From CAZNEZ01 sp964572475 (GTDB lineage: Bacteria > Bacillota > Clostridia > Lachnospirales > Lachnospiraceae), in NCBI GenBank assembly GCA_964572475.1, contig CAZNEZ010000013.1, positions 1-43,459 of the forward strand: a stretch of DNA of 43,459 nt, read 5' to 3'. Numbering within the stretch: the first letter of the stretch is position 1; every line of letters begins with the position of its first letter. A program made the translations under genes and the position numbers. Below are positions 18,522 to 26,727 of this stretch, piece after piece. The notes below the pieces were generated by a model that made no database searches, was not told the origin of the DNA, and was given only the letters and a program-made list of their open reading frames with translations.

Positions 18522-18602
18522 TCCTATAAAGCGAAAAGCGCTTGCCTAATCTCCTATAAAGTAGGAAAGCAGTGAATGGTAAACTACCAATTCACTGCCT
18601 AC
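18522..18602 (-). terminator. Hairpin terminator with flanking short direct repeats
   Basis: A stem of about 18 bp with bulges (18561-18579 with 18584-18602) lies 33 nt past the stop of the coiled-coil lipoprotein gene. The T tract is poor. Just left, the 10-mer TCCTATAAAG occurs twice (18522-18531 and 18552-18561), exactly 30 bp apart, the first followed by a small GCG/CGC hairpin. Probably the 3' end of the lipoprotein transcript. Confidence 0.5.
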
Positions 18603-18634
18603 CTTACTAGGTTTTAATAATATTAATCCTATAA

Positions 18635-19066
18635 TTACTGTTCAGCACCTTCTGCTGCTATTGCATCTGCAACAATTGTTTTTAACTCTTCCAAGTTCTT
18701 TTTCTGTGTCTCAAGAGCAGTCTTTGTTGACTTCAACAGTTCTAAGAAAGATTTAGCCTCTTCCTCTGTTGTATCAGAACCTTTTTCGTTGTACTCTTTA
18801 GTACGTGTTGAGTAAGGGGTAAGGGCATCTTCATATCCCTTTTTTACTACATCAAACTTTGCATCAAAGTTCTCTACTTCTTGCTGATAATAAACTGAAA
18901 TATCTTCTATTCCTGTTTTAAGTTCATCAAATGATGCCTTACATTCATCACCTACTTTTTTAATCTCGTCTGCTTGATCCTGAGTAAGTGTGTTCGTACA
19001 ACCTGTTAATCCCATAAGTACTACTACTGACATAACTACTAACAATACTGATCTCATTTTTTTCAT
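18635..19066 (-). CDS. Coiled-coil lipoprotein of unknown function
   Basis: 143 aa. Signal peptide with lipobox LTGC (Cys23), then an almost wholly helical, charged stretch with heptad-like spacing (DELKTGIEDISVYYQQEVENFDAKF and ALETQKKNLEEL; each quoted part is a fragment). No enzymatic motif. It is probably exposed on the outer membrane face as a structural or adaptor coiled coil. TAGGAGG precedes the start; own promoter upstream and own terminator downstream, so likely monocistronic. Confidence 0.85.
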   Translation of the reverse strand: MKKMRSVLLVVMSVVVLMGLTGCTNTLTQDQADEIKKVGDECKASFDELKTGIEDISVYYQQEVENFDAKFDVVKKGYEDALTPYSTRTKEYNEKGSDTTEEEAKSFLELLKSTKTALETQKKNLEELKTIVADAIAAEGAEQ

Positions 19067-19128
19067 AACAATATCCTCCTAATATAAAATGTTTTATATG
19101 TATAGCCATATGACTATATTACATTTAT

Positions 19129-19156
19129 ATATTATCATATCAATATTTGTTTTCAA
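19129..19156 (-). promoter_or_regulatory. SigA-type promoter of the coiled-coil lipoprotein gene
   Basis: Minus-strand TTGAAA (19151-19156), 16-bp spacer, TAATAT (19129-19134), about 60 nt before the start codon. Confidence 0.45.
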
Positions 19157-19294
19157 TATTATCAGCAAAACTTGCATTTTTCACGCATAACTTACATTAC
19201 TCTACATGATTTTATTATGAATATTATGAATTATAAACTTATCCACACTTGACACTCCCCACAGCTATGGGTTTTACGACACATTGGATAAATA

Positions 19295-22168
19295 CTAATA
19301 TATCCTATCTTTTGGAAATGCTATAATCATTACAATTATCGAAACTATACATAAGATAATAAGAAGCATAATTCCTTTATAATCACCAGTCTGAGCATTA
19401 TTCATATTATCATTATCAAGATTATAAGATGTTTCAAAATCTGCATCACCAATTTGTCCATTACTTAGTGTCGACTCATCATCTTCATATTCCTTTTGAT
19501 TACTATCTTTAGTTACTTCTGTTGAATCAGACATAGTTTCGCTATTTTTTTCGTCATCTGATTCTAACGTAGAATCTTCTGTAGATTCATCTGTAGGTCT
19601 ATCTGTAGATTCATCTGTCAAATCTTCTTTTGATTCATCTGTAGGTTTATTATCATCTGTAGTAGTATCAAATTCATTAGGAAGATCAGGATTTTCATTA
19701 GTTGGCGCCTGTGTAGGAGACTCTGTCTCAGGTTCTGCACCTGTTGCAGTGAACTCTGCTGTAAGTACTATATGACCTGTTGTTCCTTTGTCAATCTTTG
19801 TCACCTTAATACCCTGTGAATTATACCAGCCTTTAAACACATAATTCTCTTTTGCTATATCTCCAAGTACAAATTCATCGTTTATTGTATATGTAGTAGG
19901 ATTGGTATTATCATCTGTACTATTCATATATGTAATACTATAATTAATTTCTTTAAATGTTGCAAATATCAATACATTATTAGCAGGCATCTCAAAACTA
20001 TATACATTGTCACTTGCTGCATTCTCAGTATCTTCTAAATCCATAGAATTTAACATTAATGTAGCTGTAGAATCAACAAATTCAGGTAGCACGCTATTTC
20101 TAGATGCTGTATATCCTGACACGCTATCCTTTTTACAGGATAATGAATATAATCTGTATCCACGGTCAGGAACAATAGTAACATTTACAATCTCATCGGC
20201 TTCGGCTGATGTCTTGTCTGGTGTTAATGTTCCATGAGCTACAGACGCATCCACTCTAATATAATATTCATCTGGATCAGGAACAGGAATTGTCTCATCC
20301 GCCTTATATTGCGCTGTTATATTAATATTATCAGTTATTGGAACCGTAAGATCTGCATCCCATCCAGTAAATATATACCCATTTCTTACAGGGTCCTCAG
20401 GTGCAGTAGGAAGTTGTCCGTACTCACAAGTCTGTATTGAAATAAGTGTATTATCATAGTCCATAAACAGAACTGTAAATACATCTTTTGTCCATTTTGC
20501 CGTAAATATCTTGTCACCTGTAGTGCCTTTAGTAATACCTGTTACTGGATTGTTATTCTCATCTAACCATTCTACAAATGTATATCCTTCAACTACAGGA
20601 GCTTTTAGTGCAAACTCTGATTTAGCAGTATATTTAACAGGATTATTATGTTTGGCATTAAAATCGTTAAGATATGTAATTTTGTATTCAGGAAGTACAA
20701 AACTAACACCTATACATACATCACTTGTTGGCATTGTAAATAAATATGTTCCATCTTCAGAAGCACTTAGATAGACAATCTTGCCTTTTTCGTCTGTATA
20801 ATAAACTGAATCAATGTAATAATCCTTATCAGCATTAGCCGTAACCTTTACGCTCTCCCCATATCTTGCAAGCTTTGTAGATTCAGTCACAGTATTAATT
20901 GCACTAATTGTTCCATTAGCTGGTTCTTCAAGAACAATATTATAGTATTTAATCTCAGAAGCAGGTAAGTAAAAATAAAGATTAGAATTAGGAAATCCAT
21001 TACCTATCTTACTGTGTCCATTGCCAGAATATGTATAATGAGTAATATCATCAAGAAGTACAACATCCGTTTTTACAAATGTACTTCCATCTTCAAATCC
21101 TGTCTGCTTGTTCAATAGTGTATAGCTGTATTCCTTATCACCTGTTGTAATCTTAAGTGGATATTGATTATCAACAATTCCATTCTTATACGATTGTGCA
21201 ATATATAGGCAGACATCATTTCCCTTACCATCTGTTAAAGTTCCACTCGTTATAGTTGAATTTGTATATCCATTACCTGATCCAAATGAATCTCCTGTAC
21301 CATTGGTTTCCACATATAATGAACCACCTGTTATTGCAATGTCACTTCCACTTCCTGCAAGTGCCGTACCAAGTGTTGAACCATTTTCATCAACAGCAGC
21401 TCCACCACCGATAAGTGTTGCATAACTATTATCTGTAGATACAAGTGTTATTGTACCATTCTCAATATTAACATTACCGCCACTTCCGCCATCAATATCC
21501 TCTGAATCAGACGCTGCTCCACCTATAGCCGCTCCATAACCTTTAGTTATTATATTCAGCTCAATAGCTCCTTTAATATTAATAGTACCTGCGGAAGCTG
21601 CATATTTATGCTTAATATAACTGGAACCTCCACCAATAGCTGCCCCATAATTGTGTTCACCTGTTGTCAAGTTAAGGCGGGCTGCTCCATTATCGTCAGT
21701 TTGTTTTGTTATATCAAGCGTAGTTGATTCTTCAACTTTAATAATTGGATGCATGGCGCCATCATATGTAGATTCAATACTACTATTACCCTCTAATGCA
21801 AGCTCAAATTCACCACTTGCAAATGAAAATGCTTCTTTGTCCGTGGTCTGAACAACATTAATATTATCAAGTATTATCTTTGCTCCTGCATAATTACATC
21901 TAATATCTATATCGTAAACTGTATCATCTACACTTGTAATTCTATATGTTCCAGAACCCGAAATAAAATAAACTCCTGTAAAACCAGACTCCAGCTTTAT
22001 TGCCGTCTCTGTCTCACCATCTCCTGCATATATCTTTGGTAATATTATATTAATCATTAGCGGTAACATTAAAAGCAAAATAAGTCCTGCCATCACCACT
22101 ATCATCTTCTTATTAGAAATATTCTTCAGATTCTGACGAAATCTGTTATTCCAATCCATTTTCAACAT
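19295..22168 (-). CDS. Large surface protein with InlB-type B repeats and C-terminal anchor
   Basis: 957 aa. An N-terminal signal anchor (about 22-45) is followed by a Gly/Ala-rich beta-solenoid-like region (about 160-310, with AAIGGG turns), then three InlB/Listeria-Bacteroides B repeats at about 495-560, 563-622 and 742-806 (GYTFVEWLD, GYIFTGWDAD, NYVFKGWYN). An acidic, Pro/Thr/Ser/Asp/Glu spacer with DEST-like repeats (about 810-900) precedes NAQTGD (924-929), a hydrophobic helix (933-951) and a short tail ending KDRIY. This is the layout of a sortase substrate although LPxTG is absent. B repeats usually act as spacers or in adhesion. AGGAGGG precedes the ATG. Monocistronic by spacing. Ligand unknown. 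Confidence 0.88.
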   Translation of the reverse strand: MLKMDWNNRFRQNLKNISNKKMIVVMAGLILLLMLPLMINIILPKIYAGDGETETAIKLESGFTGVYFISGSGTYRITSVDDTVYDIDIRCNYAGAKIILDNINVVQTTDKEAFSFASGEFELALEGNSSIESTYDGAMHPIIKVEESTTLDITKQTDDNGAARLNLTTGEHNYGAAIGGGSSYIKHKYAASAGTINIKGAIELNIITKGYGAAIGGAASDSEDIDGGSGGNVNIENGTITLVSTDNSYATLIGGGAAVDENGSTLGTALAGSGSDIAITGGSLYVETNGTGDSFGSGNGYTNSTITSGTLTDGKGNDVCLYIAQSYKNGIVDNQYPLKITTGDKEYSYTLLNKQTGFEDGSTFVKTDVVLLDDITHYTYSGNGHSKIGNGFPNSNLYFYLPASEIKYYNIVLEEPANGTISAINTVTESTKLARYGESVKVTANADKDYYIDSVYYTDEKGKIVYLSASEDGTYLFTMPTSDVCIGVSFVLPEYKITYLNDFNAKHNNPVKYTAKSEFALKAPVVEGYTFVEWLDENNNPVTGITKGTTGDKIFTAKWTKDVFTVLFMDYDNTLISIQTCEYGQLPTAPEDPVRNGYIFTGWDADLTVPITDNINITAQYKADETIPVPDPDEYYIRVDASVAHGTLTPDKTSAEADEIVNVTIVPDRGYRLYSLSCKKDSVSGYTASRNSVLPEFVDSTATLMLNSMDLEDTENAASDNVYSFEMPANNVLIFATFKEINYSITYMNSTDDNTNPTTYTINDEFVLGDIAKENYVFKGWYNSQGIKVTKIDKGTTGHIVLTAEFTATGAEPETESPTQAPTNENPDLPNEFDTTTDDNKPTDESKEDLTDESTDRPTDESTEDSTLESDDEKNSETMSDSTEVTKDSNQKEYEDDESTLSNGQIGDADFETSYNLDNDNMNNAQTGDYKGIMLLIILCIVSIIVMIIAFPKDRIY

Positions 22169-22478
22169 TAAAGTATCCCTCCTTGGATATCTTAGTAACT
22201 ATATAGTTTATTTCATTCTGTAAAATTATCGTTTCGTATTACAATATAGTATCACATATTATTACTCTAAATTCAAGACTTAAACAAAACTTAATTACAC
22301 ATTTCTTATATTTTATCGACATGCTCTGCATATTTATAAAGCATTTAAAAATAATTTATTATTTTGCAAATCAATTGATAGACTTCTTGACAATATACAT
22401 TATATAATATATAATCGCTTTAAAGCATAAAAGCGTTAAAGCTATAAAGTTAAATATTTTTGTGAAAGGCAGTTTAAT
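22169..22478. other. 310-bp divergent intergenic region
   Basis: Very AT-rich gap between the leftward surface protein gene and the rightward symporter gene. It holds the symporter promoter (22387-22415) and a CGCTTT/AAAGCG inverted repeat just downstream. I see no small gene, riboswitch or clear promoter for the leftward gene in the rest. Confidence 0.6.
22387..22415 (+). promoter_or_regulatory. Consensus SigA promoter of the symporter gene
   Basis: TTGACA (22387-22392), 17-bp spacer, TATAAT (22410-22415): both hexamers and the spacing match the vegetative consensus exactly. Start would be near 22422, giving a 57-nt leader. The inverted repeat CGCTTT-N8-AAAGCG at 22416-22435 covers the predicted start and could be a repressor site. 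Confidence 0.85.
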
Positions 22479-24014
22479 ATGGAAAAGTTTTTATTTTTAT
22501 CGTTGTTTATTGTTATTATGATAATAGTAGGCATTTACTCAAGAAAGCATGCTACTAATGTCAATGGATTTGTTCTTGGAGGTCGCTCTGTTGGACCTTG
22601 GCTAACTGCTTTTGCATTTGGCACATCATACTTTTCTTCTGTTGTTTTTGTTGGATATGCTGGTCAGTTTGGTTGGAAATACGGAATTGCATCAACTTGG
22701 ATTGGACTTGGTAACGCATTTATAGGAAGTCTTTTAGCATGGGTGGTTCTTGGTAGAAGAACCAGAGTTATGACTAACCACCTTTCATCAGCAACTATGC
22801 CCGATTTTTTTGCTAAAAGATTTAATAGTAAGGGGCTTAAACTTGCGGCGTCAGCCATTATTTTTGTATTTCTTGTCCCTTATACTGCTTCTATATATAA
22901 TGGACTTTCCAAGCTATTCGGTATGGCCTTTGATATTCCATATGAATACTGTGTAATCGGAATGGCAGTTCTTACTGGTATATACGTTATTCTCGGAGGT
23001 TATATGGCTACTGCCATAAATGATTTTATTCAGGGAATTATCATGTTAGTTGGAATTGTAGCCGTAATTGCCTCAGTTCTTGCTAAACAGGGTGGGTTTG
23101 CTGCTGCTCTTGCAAAACTTGCAACCGACCCAACTATTACCGGAGCAGCATATGACAGTGTAACTCCGGGCGCTTACAACTCTTTCTTTGGCCCCGACCC
23201 AGTTGGTCTGTTCAGTGTTGTAATTCTTACCTCCCTTGGTACATGGGGACTTCCTCAGATGGTTCAAAAATTTTATGCAATAAAAGATGAAAAATCAATT
23301 AGAACGGGAACTGTTGTTTCCACTATTTTTGCTCTTGTCGTTGCTGGAGGCTCCTATTTCCTTGGTGGTTTTTCAAGACTTTTTTCAGATTCAAGTTTTA
23401 TAGAAGGCTCTACGGTTCAATTTGATGGAATTATTCCTTACATACTACAAAGCCAGTTAAGCGAACTGCTAATAGGTGTTGTTATTGTTCTTGTATTATC
23501 CGCTTCAATGTCTACACTTTCATCTCTTGTTTTAACTTCAAGTTCAACTTTAACTCTGGACTTTATTAATGGGAATGTTGTAAAGGATATGAAGGAAAAG
23601 ACAAAGTTAACTACAATGCGTGTTCTAATTGCATTTTTTATAGCTATTTCAGTTATACTAGCACTTAATCCTCCTACTTTTATAGCACAGCTTATGGGTA
23701 TCTCATGGGGTGCTCTTGCTGGAGCTTTCCTTGCTCCATTTCTATATGGACTCTATTGGAAAGGTACCACCAAATCATCTGTATGGACTTGTTTCATTGT
23801 TGGCGTAGGATTAACAGTATTTAATATGTTCTATCCTCTATTTTCATCTCCTATAGTTGCAGGAGCTGCTGCAATGATTGCTGGACTTATACTTACTCCA
23901 ATTGTAAGTTTATTTACTCCTAAACTTCCATGTGAAATTGTTGAAGGAACCTTTGATTGCTATAATGAACCTGTAACCGTTCACAAAAAAGAATCGCTAA
24001 ACAGCGACTCTTGA
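22479..24014 (+). CDS. Sodium:solute symporter (SSS family)
   Basis: 511 aa, about 13 membrane helices, no large soluble domain. Family marks are the GGRSVGPWLTAFAFGTSYFS start, the helix-3 NAFIGSLLAW segment and the conserved WGLPQMVQKFYAIKDE and SASMSTLSSLVLTSSS motifs (Na+-site helix). Members import proline, pantothenate, sugars or organic acids with sodium; the sequence does not let me pick the substrate. GAAAGG lies 11 nt before the ATG. Single-gene unit with its own consensus promoter. Confidence 0.9.
   Translation: MEKFLFLSLFIVIMIIVGIYSRKHATNVNGFVLGGRSVGPWLTAFAFGTSYFSSVVFVGYAGQFGWKYGIASTWIGLGNAFIGSLLAWVVLGRRTRVMTNHLSSATMPDFFAKRFNSKGLKLAASAIIFVFLVPYTASIYNGLSKLFGMAFDIPYEYCVIGMAVLTGIYVILGGYMATAINDFIQGIIMLVGIVAVIASVLAKQGGFAAALAKLATDPTITGAAYDSVTPGAYNSFFGPDPVGLFSVVILTSLGTWGLPQMVQKFYAIKDEKSIRTGTVVSTIFALVVAGGSYFLGGFSRLFSDSSFIEGSTVQFDGIIPYILQSQLSELLIGVVIVLVLSASMSTLSSLVLTSSSTLTLDFINGNVVKDMKEKTKLTTMRVLIAFFIAISVILALNPPTFIAQLMGISWGALAGAFLAPFLYGLYWKGTTKSSVWTCFIVGVGLTVFNMFYPLFSSPIVAGAAAMIAGLILTPIVSLFTPKLPCEIVEGTFDCYNEPVTVHKKESLNSDS
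23989..24012 (+). terminator. Weak hairpin at the symporter stop codon
   Basis: A 10-bp stem with one mismatch (23989-23998 with 24003-24012) overlaps the last codons and is followed by a moderately T-rich run. Probable terminator. Confidence 0.4.
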
Positions 24015-24092
24015 GACAATTTTATTCTTTGTTTAATATTTAAACTTACTATTTAATTTACTATTTTATGCGATTATCCTTTGACTACTATC

Positions 24093-25703
24093 TTAGTCAT
24101 TTGCTAAATCATCGTCACCCTGTAGTGCATCAAATCCCTGTTCACCCGTTCTAACTTTAATAACATTTTCAACACCATATACAAAGATTTTACCATCTCC
24201 AATCTTGCCTGTGTATAATGCCTTCTTAGCTGCTGAGATAACTGTTGTTACGGGAACTTTACTTACTACTACTTCAACCTTAACCTTAGGCAGAAGAACC
24301 ATATCTACTGGAACACCACGATAATATTTTGTGTTACCCTTCTGGACACCACATCCAAGAACCTGTGTAACTGTAATACCTGGAACTGCATTCTGTACTG
24401 GAACTGCATTTTCATCTTTAATTTCTTCAACAAGTGGAGAAACTTCTGCAATTGTATTAGGCATAAAGTCAGCATATAAAGATGCTAAACCATGTTCTGT
24501 AACATCAAGTCCAAGAATTTCTTCTTCTCTTGAAACTCTAAGTCCAACAGTATGTTTAATCACTAAGAATATAATTGACATCGTAATTGCTACCCATGTT
24601 ATGACAGAAACTACTCCAAGAGCCTGAACTCCTAATAATTTAGCTCCACCACCTAATAATAAACCTTTTGTTTCTGTTCCAGCACCATCTGATAATAAAC
24701 CAACTAATATAGTACCAGCCAAACCATTCATGCCATGAACACCAACTGCACCAACTGGATCATCAATTTTTAATACTTTATCAATAAACTCAATACCAAA
24801 TACTACTACAAAACCAGCCACTATACCTATAATTGCTGCTGATGTAGGTGATACTGTGTCACAACCAGCTGTAATTGCTACAAGACCTGCAAGTGTTCCA
24901 TTTAATGTCATAGAAACATCAGGTTTTTTATATCTAATCCAAGTAATACACATTACTGTTACTGTTGATACCGCTGCTGCAAGATTTGTTGTTACAAAAA
25001 TCTTACTAGCACTTACAATCGCATCACCTTCCATTGAAACTGTAGATGCTCCATTGAATCCGAACCAGCAGAACCAAAGAATGAATACACCAAGTGCTCC
25101 AAGTGTTAAGCTGTGTCCTAAAATAGCCTTAGGTTTTCCATCTTTACCATATTTACCAATTCTAGGTCCTAATATTTTAGCTCCAACTAAAGCTGCAACA
25201 CCACCTACCATATGTACTGCTGTTGAACCAGCAAAATCATGAAATCCTAAGTCAGCTAACCATCCACCACCCCAGATCCAATGTCCTGATACTGGATAGA
25301 TTACTAAACTGATGACTAAACCGTAAAGACAATATGATGAAAATTTAGTTCTTTCAGCCATTGCTCCAGATACGATTGTTGCTGCTGTAGCACAAAATAC
25401 TGTTTGGAAGATTAAGAATGCAAAAAAAGGAACTCCATCTGGAAGCATTGATGTTCCATAATTACCTTCTGATGCAATACCTTTGATTACTCCAGCAAAT
25501 CCGCCAGAACCACCAAACATAATTCCAAAACCTACCAGCCAGTAAACTGGAGTTCCGATGCAAAAATCCATCAGGTTTTTCATAATAATGTTACCTGCAT
25601 TTTTTGCTCTGGTAAATCCTGTCTCAACCATTGCAAAACCTGCCTGCATAAAGAAAACTAACGCGGCGCCAAGAAGAACCCAAATTGTGTTAACTGCACT
25701 CAT
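24093..25703 (-). CDS. Ammonium transporter fused to a C-terminal PII-like domain
   Basis: 536 aa. Residues 1-400 are an Amt/MEP ammonium channel with eleven helices, the twin pore histidines (His164 in TAVHMVGG, His323 in GVHGMNGLAG), Asp156 and the Amt C-terminal motif LGLDVTEHG. Residues 441-526 are a PII (GlnB/GlnK) domain: VQKGNTKYYRG of the T-loop base, TGKIGDGKIF B-loop and VRTGEQG C-loop for ATP. The usual first ~24 PII residues (strand 1, helix 1) are missing and the T-loop tyrosine (Tyr51 of E. coli GlnB) is Val. A short Glu/Val-rich linker joins the parts. Free PII normally plugs the channel when nitrogen is plentiful, so this fusion would carry its own valve. The ATG at 25703 is chosen for its GAGG site; an upstream ATG at 25715 lacks one. 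Confidence 0.92.
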   Translation of the reverse strand: MSAVNTIWVLLGAALVFFMQAGFAMVETGFTRAKNAGNIIMKNLMDFCIGTPVYWLVGFGIMFGGSGGFAGVIKGIASEGNYGTSMLPDGVPFFAFLIFQTVFCATAATIVSGAMAERTKFSSYCLYGLVISLVIYPVSGHWIWGGGWLADLGFHDFAGSTAVHMVGGVAALVGAKILGPRIGKYGKDGKPKAILGHSLTLGALGVFILWFCWFGFNGASTVSMEGDAIVSASKIFVTTNLAAAVSTVTVMCITWIRYKKPDVSMTLNGTLAGLVAITAGCDTVSPTSAAIIGIVAGFVVVFGIEFIDKVLKIDDPVGAVGVHGMNGLAGTILVGLLSDGAGTETKGLLLGGGAKLLGVQALGVVSVITWVAITMSIIFLVIKHTVGLRVSREEEILGLDVTEHGLASLYADFMPNTIAEVSPLVEEIKDENAVPVQNAVPGITVTQVLGCGVQKGNTKYYRGVPVDMVLLPKVKVEVVVSKVPVTTVISAAKKALYTGKIGDGKIFVYGVENVIKVRTGEQGFDALQGDDDLAND

Positions 25704-25777
25704 AATAATCCTCATTTCTGCGCTGCCTTTTACGCATAACAGACTTTATGCCAAGCAACGCGTAGACACAAATCTGC

Positions 25778-25799
25778 GTGTGAAAGATTTTCTTCACAC
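25778..25799 (-). other. Hairpin in the amt leader RNA
   Basis: Stem of 7-8 bp (GTGTGAA pairs with TTCACAC) with a loop of six to eight nt, between the early terminator and the amt start. A second 6-bp stem with a 6-nt loop lies at 25734-25751. Function unknown; may be processing or regulatory structures. Confidence 0.4.
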
Positions 25800-25823
25800 C
25801 ATGCACCTTTAATATTTTTAAAC

Positions 25824-25861
25824 AAAAAAAGACGTCTAGGGGAATTCCCTTAGACGTCTTT
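25824..25861 (-). terminator. Early terminator/attenuator in the amt leader
   Basis: 15-bp stem with one mismatch (25828-25842 with 25847-25861), 4-nt loop AATT, followed on the minus strand by seven T. It begins only about 11 nt after the predicted start of the amt transcript and 120 nt before the amt ATG, with no gene upstream to terminate. It therefore looks like an attenuator or the end of a ~50-nt RNA. Confidence 0.75.
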
Positions 25862-25878
25862 GCCGTTTGTATGTGCAT

Positions 25879-25906
25879 ATTATAACCCATTTGTTTTCAA
25901 TGTCAA
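25879..25906 (-). promoter_or_regulatory. Consensus promoter of amt
   Basis: Minus-strand TTGACA (25901-25906), 16-bp spacer, TATAAT (25879-25884). Predicted start near 25872, leader about 170 nt. Confidence 0.75.
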
Positions 25907-25973
25907 TAACTTTTTTAGAAAAGTTTAATTTTTTATTTATATATTTCGTTTTTTATATGATAATTTTTGTTTA

Positions 25974-26002
25974 TTGCGAACTTTATTATAATATGCTATT
26001 AT
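25974..26002 (+). promoter_or_regulatory. Promoter of the ABC-2 transporter operon
   Basis: TTGCGA (25974-25979), 17-bp spacer, TATTAT (25997-26002), divergent from the amt promoter. Start near 26009 gives a very short leader containing the GAAAGGA ribosome site. Confidence 0.5.
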
Positions 26003-26030
26003 ATTTTACGTGAAAGGAATGGGCCAATTA

Positions 26031-26708
26031 ATGATTGAAATTACTGACATTACAAAATCATACGGAAGAAAACATGTGCTAAAAGGTGCCTCATTTACAG
26101 CAAATGCAGGTGAATGTATAGCGATTGTTGGAGCAAATGGTTCTGGCAAATCTACTCTTCTATCTATACTTAGTGGAACCTCTAAGCCAGATGGTGGAAG
26201 TTTTGTTCTTAATGGTAAATATAATTTTTTTAAAAAACATTCACTAATTAATAGGTATATTGGATATGTACCACAAGAGAACCCATTAATAACTGACCTT
26301 TCAGTTAAAGATAATCTTAAACTTTGGTATTGTAATAGTGTACTTGATATGGAAGAAGAATTAGAAGATGGTGTTCTTCATATGTTAGGCATTGACACAA
26401 TGTTAAAATACAAGGTTTCTAAGTTATCCGGAGGTATGAAAAAGCGTCTTAGCATTGGAATTGCTATTGCTAACAACCCTTCAATACTTATATTAGATGA
26501 ACCAAGCGCTGCACTTGACCTTGTATGTAAGAATAGCATAAAAGACTATCTTGTTGCATATAAGAAGAATAAAGGTACAGTTATCATCACAACTCACGAT
26601 GAAGATGAGCTCTCAATCTGTAATAAAATATATGCTGTATCAGATGGAAGATTGAATGAGATTTCACCACATTTAAGAGGAACAGACCTCTTAAAATACA
26701 TAAAATAA
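26031..26708 (+). CDS. ABC transporter ATP-binding protein
   Basis: 225 aa stand-alone ATPase subunit. Walker A GANGSGKST (34-42), Q-loop in VPQENP, signature LSGGM (132-136), Walker B ILILDE with Glu157 and H-loop in TTHDEDE. It belongs to the ABC-2 exporter group. The ATG at 26031 is chosen over a GTG at 26010 because GAAAGGA lies 12 nt upstream of it and the sequence from MIEITDITKSYG aligns with the usual start. It drives the two permeases encoded two and three genes downstream; 19 nt precede the next start. Confidence 0.92.
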   Translation: MIEITDITKSYGRKHVLKGASFTANAGECIAIVGANGSGKSTLLSILSGTSKPDGGSFVLNGKYNFFKKHSLINRYIGYVPQENPLITDLSVKDNLKLWYCNSVLDMEEELEDGVLHMLGIDTMLKYKVSKLSGGMKKRLSIGIAIANNPSILILDEPSAALDLVCKNSIKDYLVAYKKNKGTVIITTHDEDELSICNKIYAVSDGRLNEISPHLRGTDLLKYIK

Positions 26709-26727
26709 ATTAAAAGGAGATATGAAA

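Noticed and set aside
25734..25799. ANTAR-type antitermination site (two hairpins with 6-nt loops) in the amt leader
   Set aside because: The loops read AAAATC and AGTCTG on the RNA. ANTAR targets have A at loop position 1 and G at position 4; the position-4 G is missing in both, and the terminator lies upstream rather than downstream of them.
25690..25890. Small leftward ORF covering the amt leader
   Set aside because: It overlaps the terminator stem and promoter region, has no good ribosome site and shows no family resemblance.
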